Shown in pieces: positions 4,798-5,396 of a stretch of 5,396 bases of DNA. Within the stretch, counting starts at the first letter, position 1. Every line of letters begins with the position of its first letter. Source of the DNA: an uncultured Phycisphaerales bacterium (lineage in GTDB: Bacteria > Planctomycetota > Phycisphaerae > WQYP01); assembly GCA_937901265.1 (NCBI GenBank), contig CALCHA010000089.1:1-5396 (forward strand). The letters are read 5' to 3'. The position numbers and the translations under genes were made by a program. The notes under the pieces are model-generated. The model searched no databases. It was not told where the DNA came from and saw only the letters and a list, made by a program, of their open reading frames with translations.

Positions 4798-5396
4798 TCA
4801 GGCGGCGAGTTCGGCGATGTTGCTTTCGACGGCGGCGAGCTCCTGCTCCTGACGGGCCAGCTGGTCGCGCAGGCCGCGAACCACGGGGGCGGGGGCCTTG
4901 GCGACGAATGCCTCGTTGCCGAGCTTGTTGCGGTTGCTGGTGATGTTTTTGACGAGATCGTCGCGCGTCTTGTGCAGCTTCTTGAGTTCGACGGCTTTGT
5001 CGATGACGCCGCCGATAAAAATCTGCACGTCGGGCAAAAGCGCCGTGGCCGCGTCGGCGGGCTTTTGCGCGGCGGGATCGTTGGCGGCAATCGGGGCGGC
5101 GGTGAGGGCTTCGATGATCAGGTGGGAGTGGGCGATGGTGGCCTGCATGGCCGCGTCGCGCGGTTGCAGCGTCACCGGCTTGCCTTTGGCGGCCGGGTAG
5201 CGGTTCTGGATTTCCCGGATCGCCGAAGTCACGGATTGAATGACCGCGATCTGTGCCTCGGCCGCGGGATCGGCGAATGCCAAAGGCTCCTCGCCGGCTC
5301 CTGCGAGCGGCGTGGGCGCCGGCCACGGGGCGTTGATCAGCAGGGTGCTGCGCTGCGGAAGTTTGGACCAGATTTCTTCGGTGATGAAGGGCATCA
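4798..5396 (-). CDS. valS: Valyl-tRNA synthetase, C-terminal part (5' end outside the window)
   Basis: Only the last 199 or so codons are present. Numbering from the first full codon in the window, MPFITEEIW (1-9) is the highly conserved class Ia stretch at the start of the C-terminal half of the anticodon-binding domain; the two bases beyond it fit the Leu codon of the common 'HPLMPFITEEIW'. AIREIQNRYPAAKGKPV (58-74) matches the family's IRxIRxxxxxxxxKxxPV region. The tail from about 128, GGVIDKAVELKKL onwards, with NRNKLGNEAFVAKAPAPVV (154-172) and a Gln/Glu/Ala-rich helix, is the ValS-specific C-terminal coiled coil that contacts tRNA-Val. The enzyme charges tRNA-Val with valine in the cytoplasm, and the catalytic and editing domains would lie to the right. 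It ends in TGA at 4798; no canonical intrinsic terminator follows, only a partly paired TTTTC...GAAAA segment (about 4764-4784). Confidence 0.96.
   Translation of the reverse strand, partial: MPFITEEIWSKLPQRSTLLINAPWPAPTPLAGAGEEPLAFADPAAEAQIAVIQSVTSAIREIQNRYPAAKGKPVTLQPRDAAMQATIAHSHLIIEALTAAPIAANDPAAQKPADAATALLPDVQIFIGGVIDKAVELKKLHKTRDDLVKNITSNRNKLGNEAFVAKAPAPVVRGLRDQLARQEQELAAVESNIAELAA

Noticed and set aside
4689..5090. Extension of the small lipoprotein frame upstream into valS
   Set aside because: The extended protein is Pro/Ser/Arg-rich shadow sequence antiparallel to nothing but out of frame with valS. The lipoprotein signal, GGAGGT site and promoter all point to ATG 4688.
1..5396. CRISPR array, tRNA, rRNA, insertion sequence or phage genes
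   Set aside because: Regularly spaced repeats, cloverleaf-like or rRNA sequences, transposase motifs and terminal inverted repeats were looked for by eye and not seen.

Overview
The window is GC-rich DNA (roughly two thirds G+C by eye) with every supportable gene on the minus strand, so transcription runs from high to low coordinates. The best clue to the organism is the large membrane protein, whose central zinc ribbon (CxxCGYNL ... CPECG) is of a style I associate with Planctomycetota, especially Phycisphaerae. That assignment is inference from one motif, supported by the base composition and two small lipoproteins, and not by any ribosomal marker.

Layout in the direction of transcription: (1) the C-terminal 199 or so codons of valyl-tRNA synthetase (5396-4798), ending in the family's C-terminal coiled coil; (2) a small 69-residue lipoprotein (4688-4479) with a convincing promoter just after valS and a strong rho-independent terminator behind it (4456-4417); (3) a new promoter (about 4397-4368), a leader with a perfect 9-bp hairpin, and a TPR lipoprotein (4273-3290); (4) a polytopic membrane protein with a zinc ribbon between two membrane halves (3226-1760); (5) a two-gene toxin-antitoxin module (antitoxin 1712-1521, RelE/ParE-type toxin 1524-1249) with its own TATAAT box and a 12-bp AT-rich palindrome before the first gene; (6) a MoxR-family AAA+ ATPase (1181-255); (7) the first 35 or so codons of a secreted or membrane protein running off the left edge (106-1).

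Functionally this looks like ordinary chromosomal housekeeping and cell-envelope territory with a small toxin-antitoxin cassette between an envelope gene and moxR. The terminator after the small lipoprotein separates it from the TPR gene. The TPR gene and the membrane protein may be co-transcribed (63-nt gap, no terminator seen). The antitoxin and toxin overlap by four bases (GTGA) and are surely one transcript. The MoxR gene does not have the usual DUF58 partner immediately after it. Long open frames on the plus strand (one of almost 3 kb) are codon-register shadows of the minus-strand genes. I found no RNA genes, CRISPR arrays, insertion sequences or phage genes. The less ordinary items are the small lipoprotein, the zinc-ribbon membrane protein and the atypical antitoxin.
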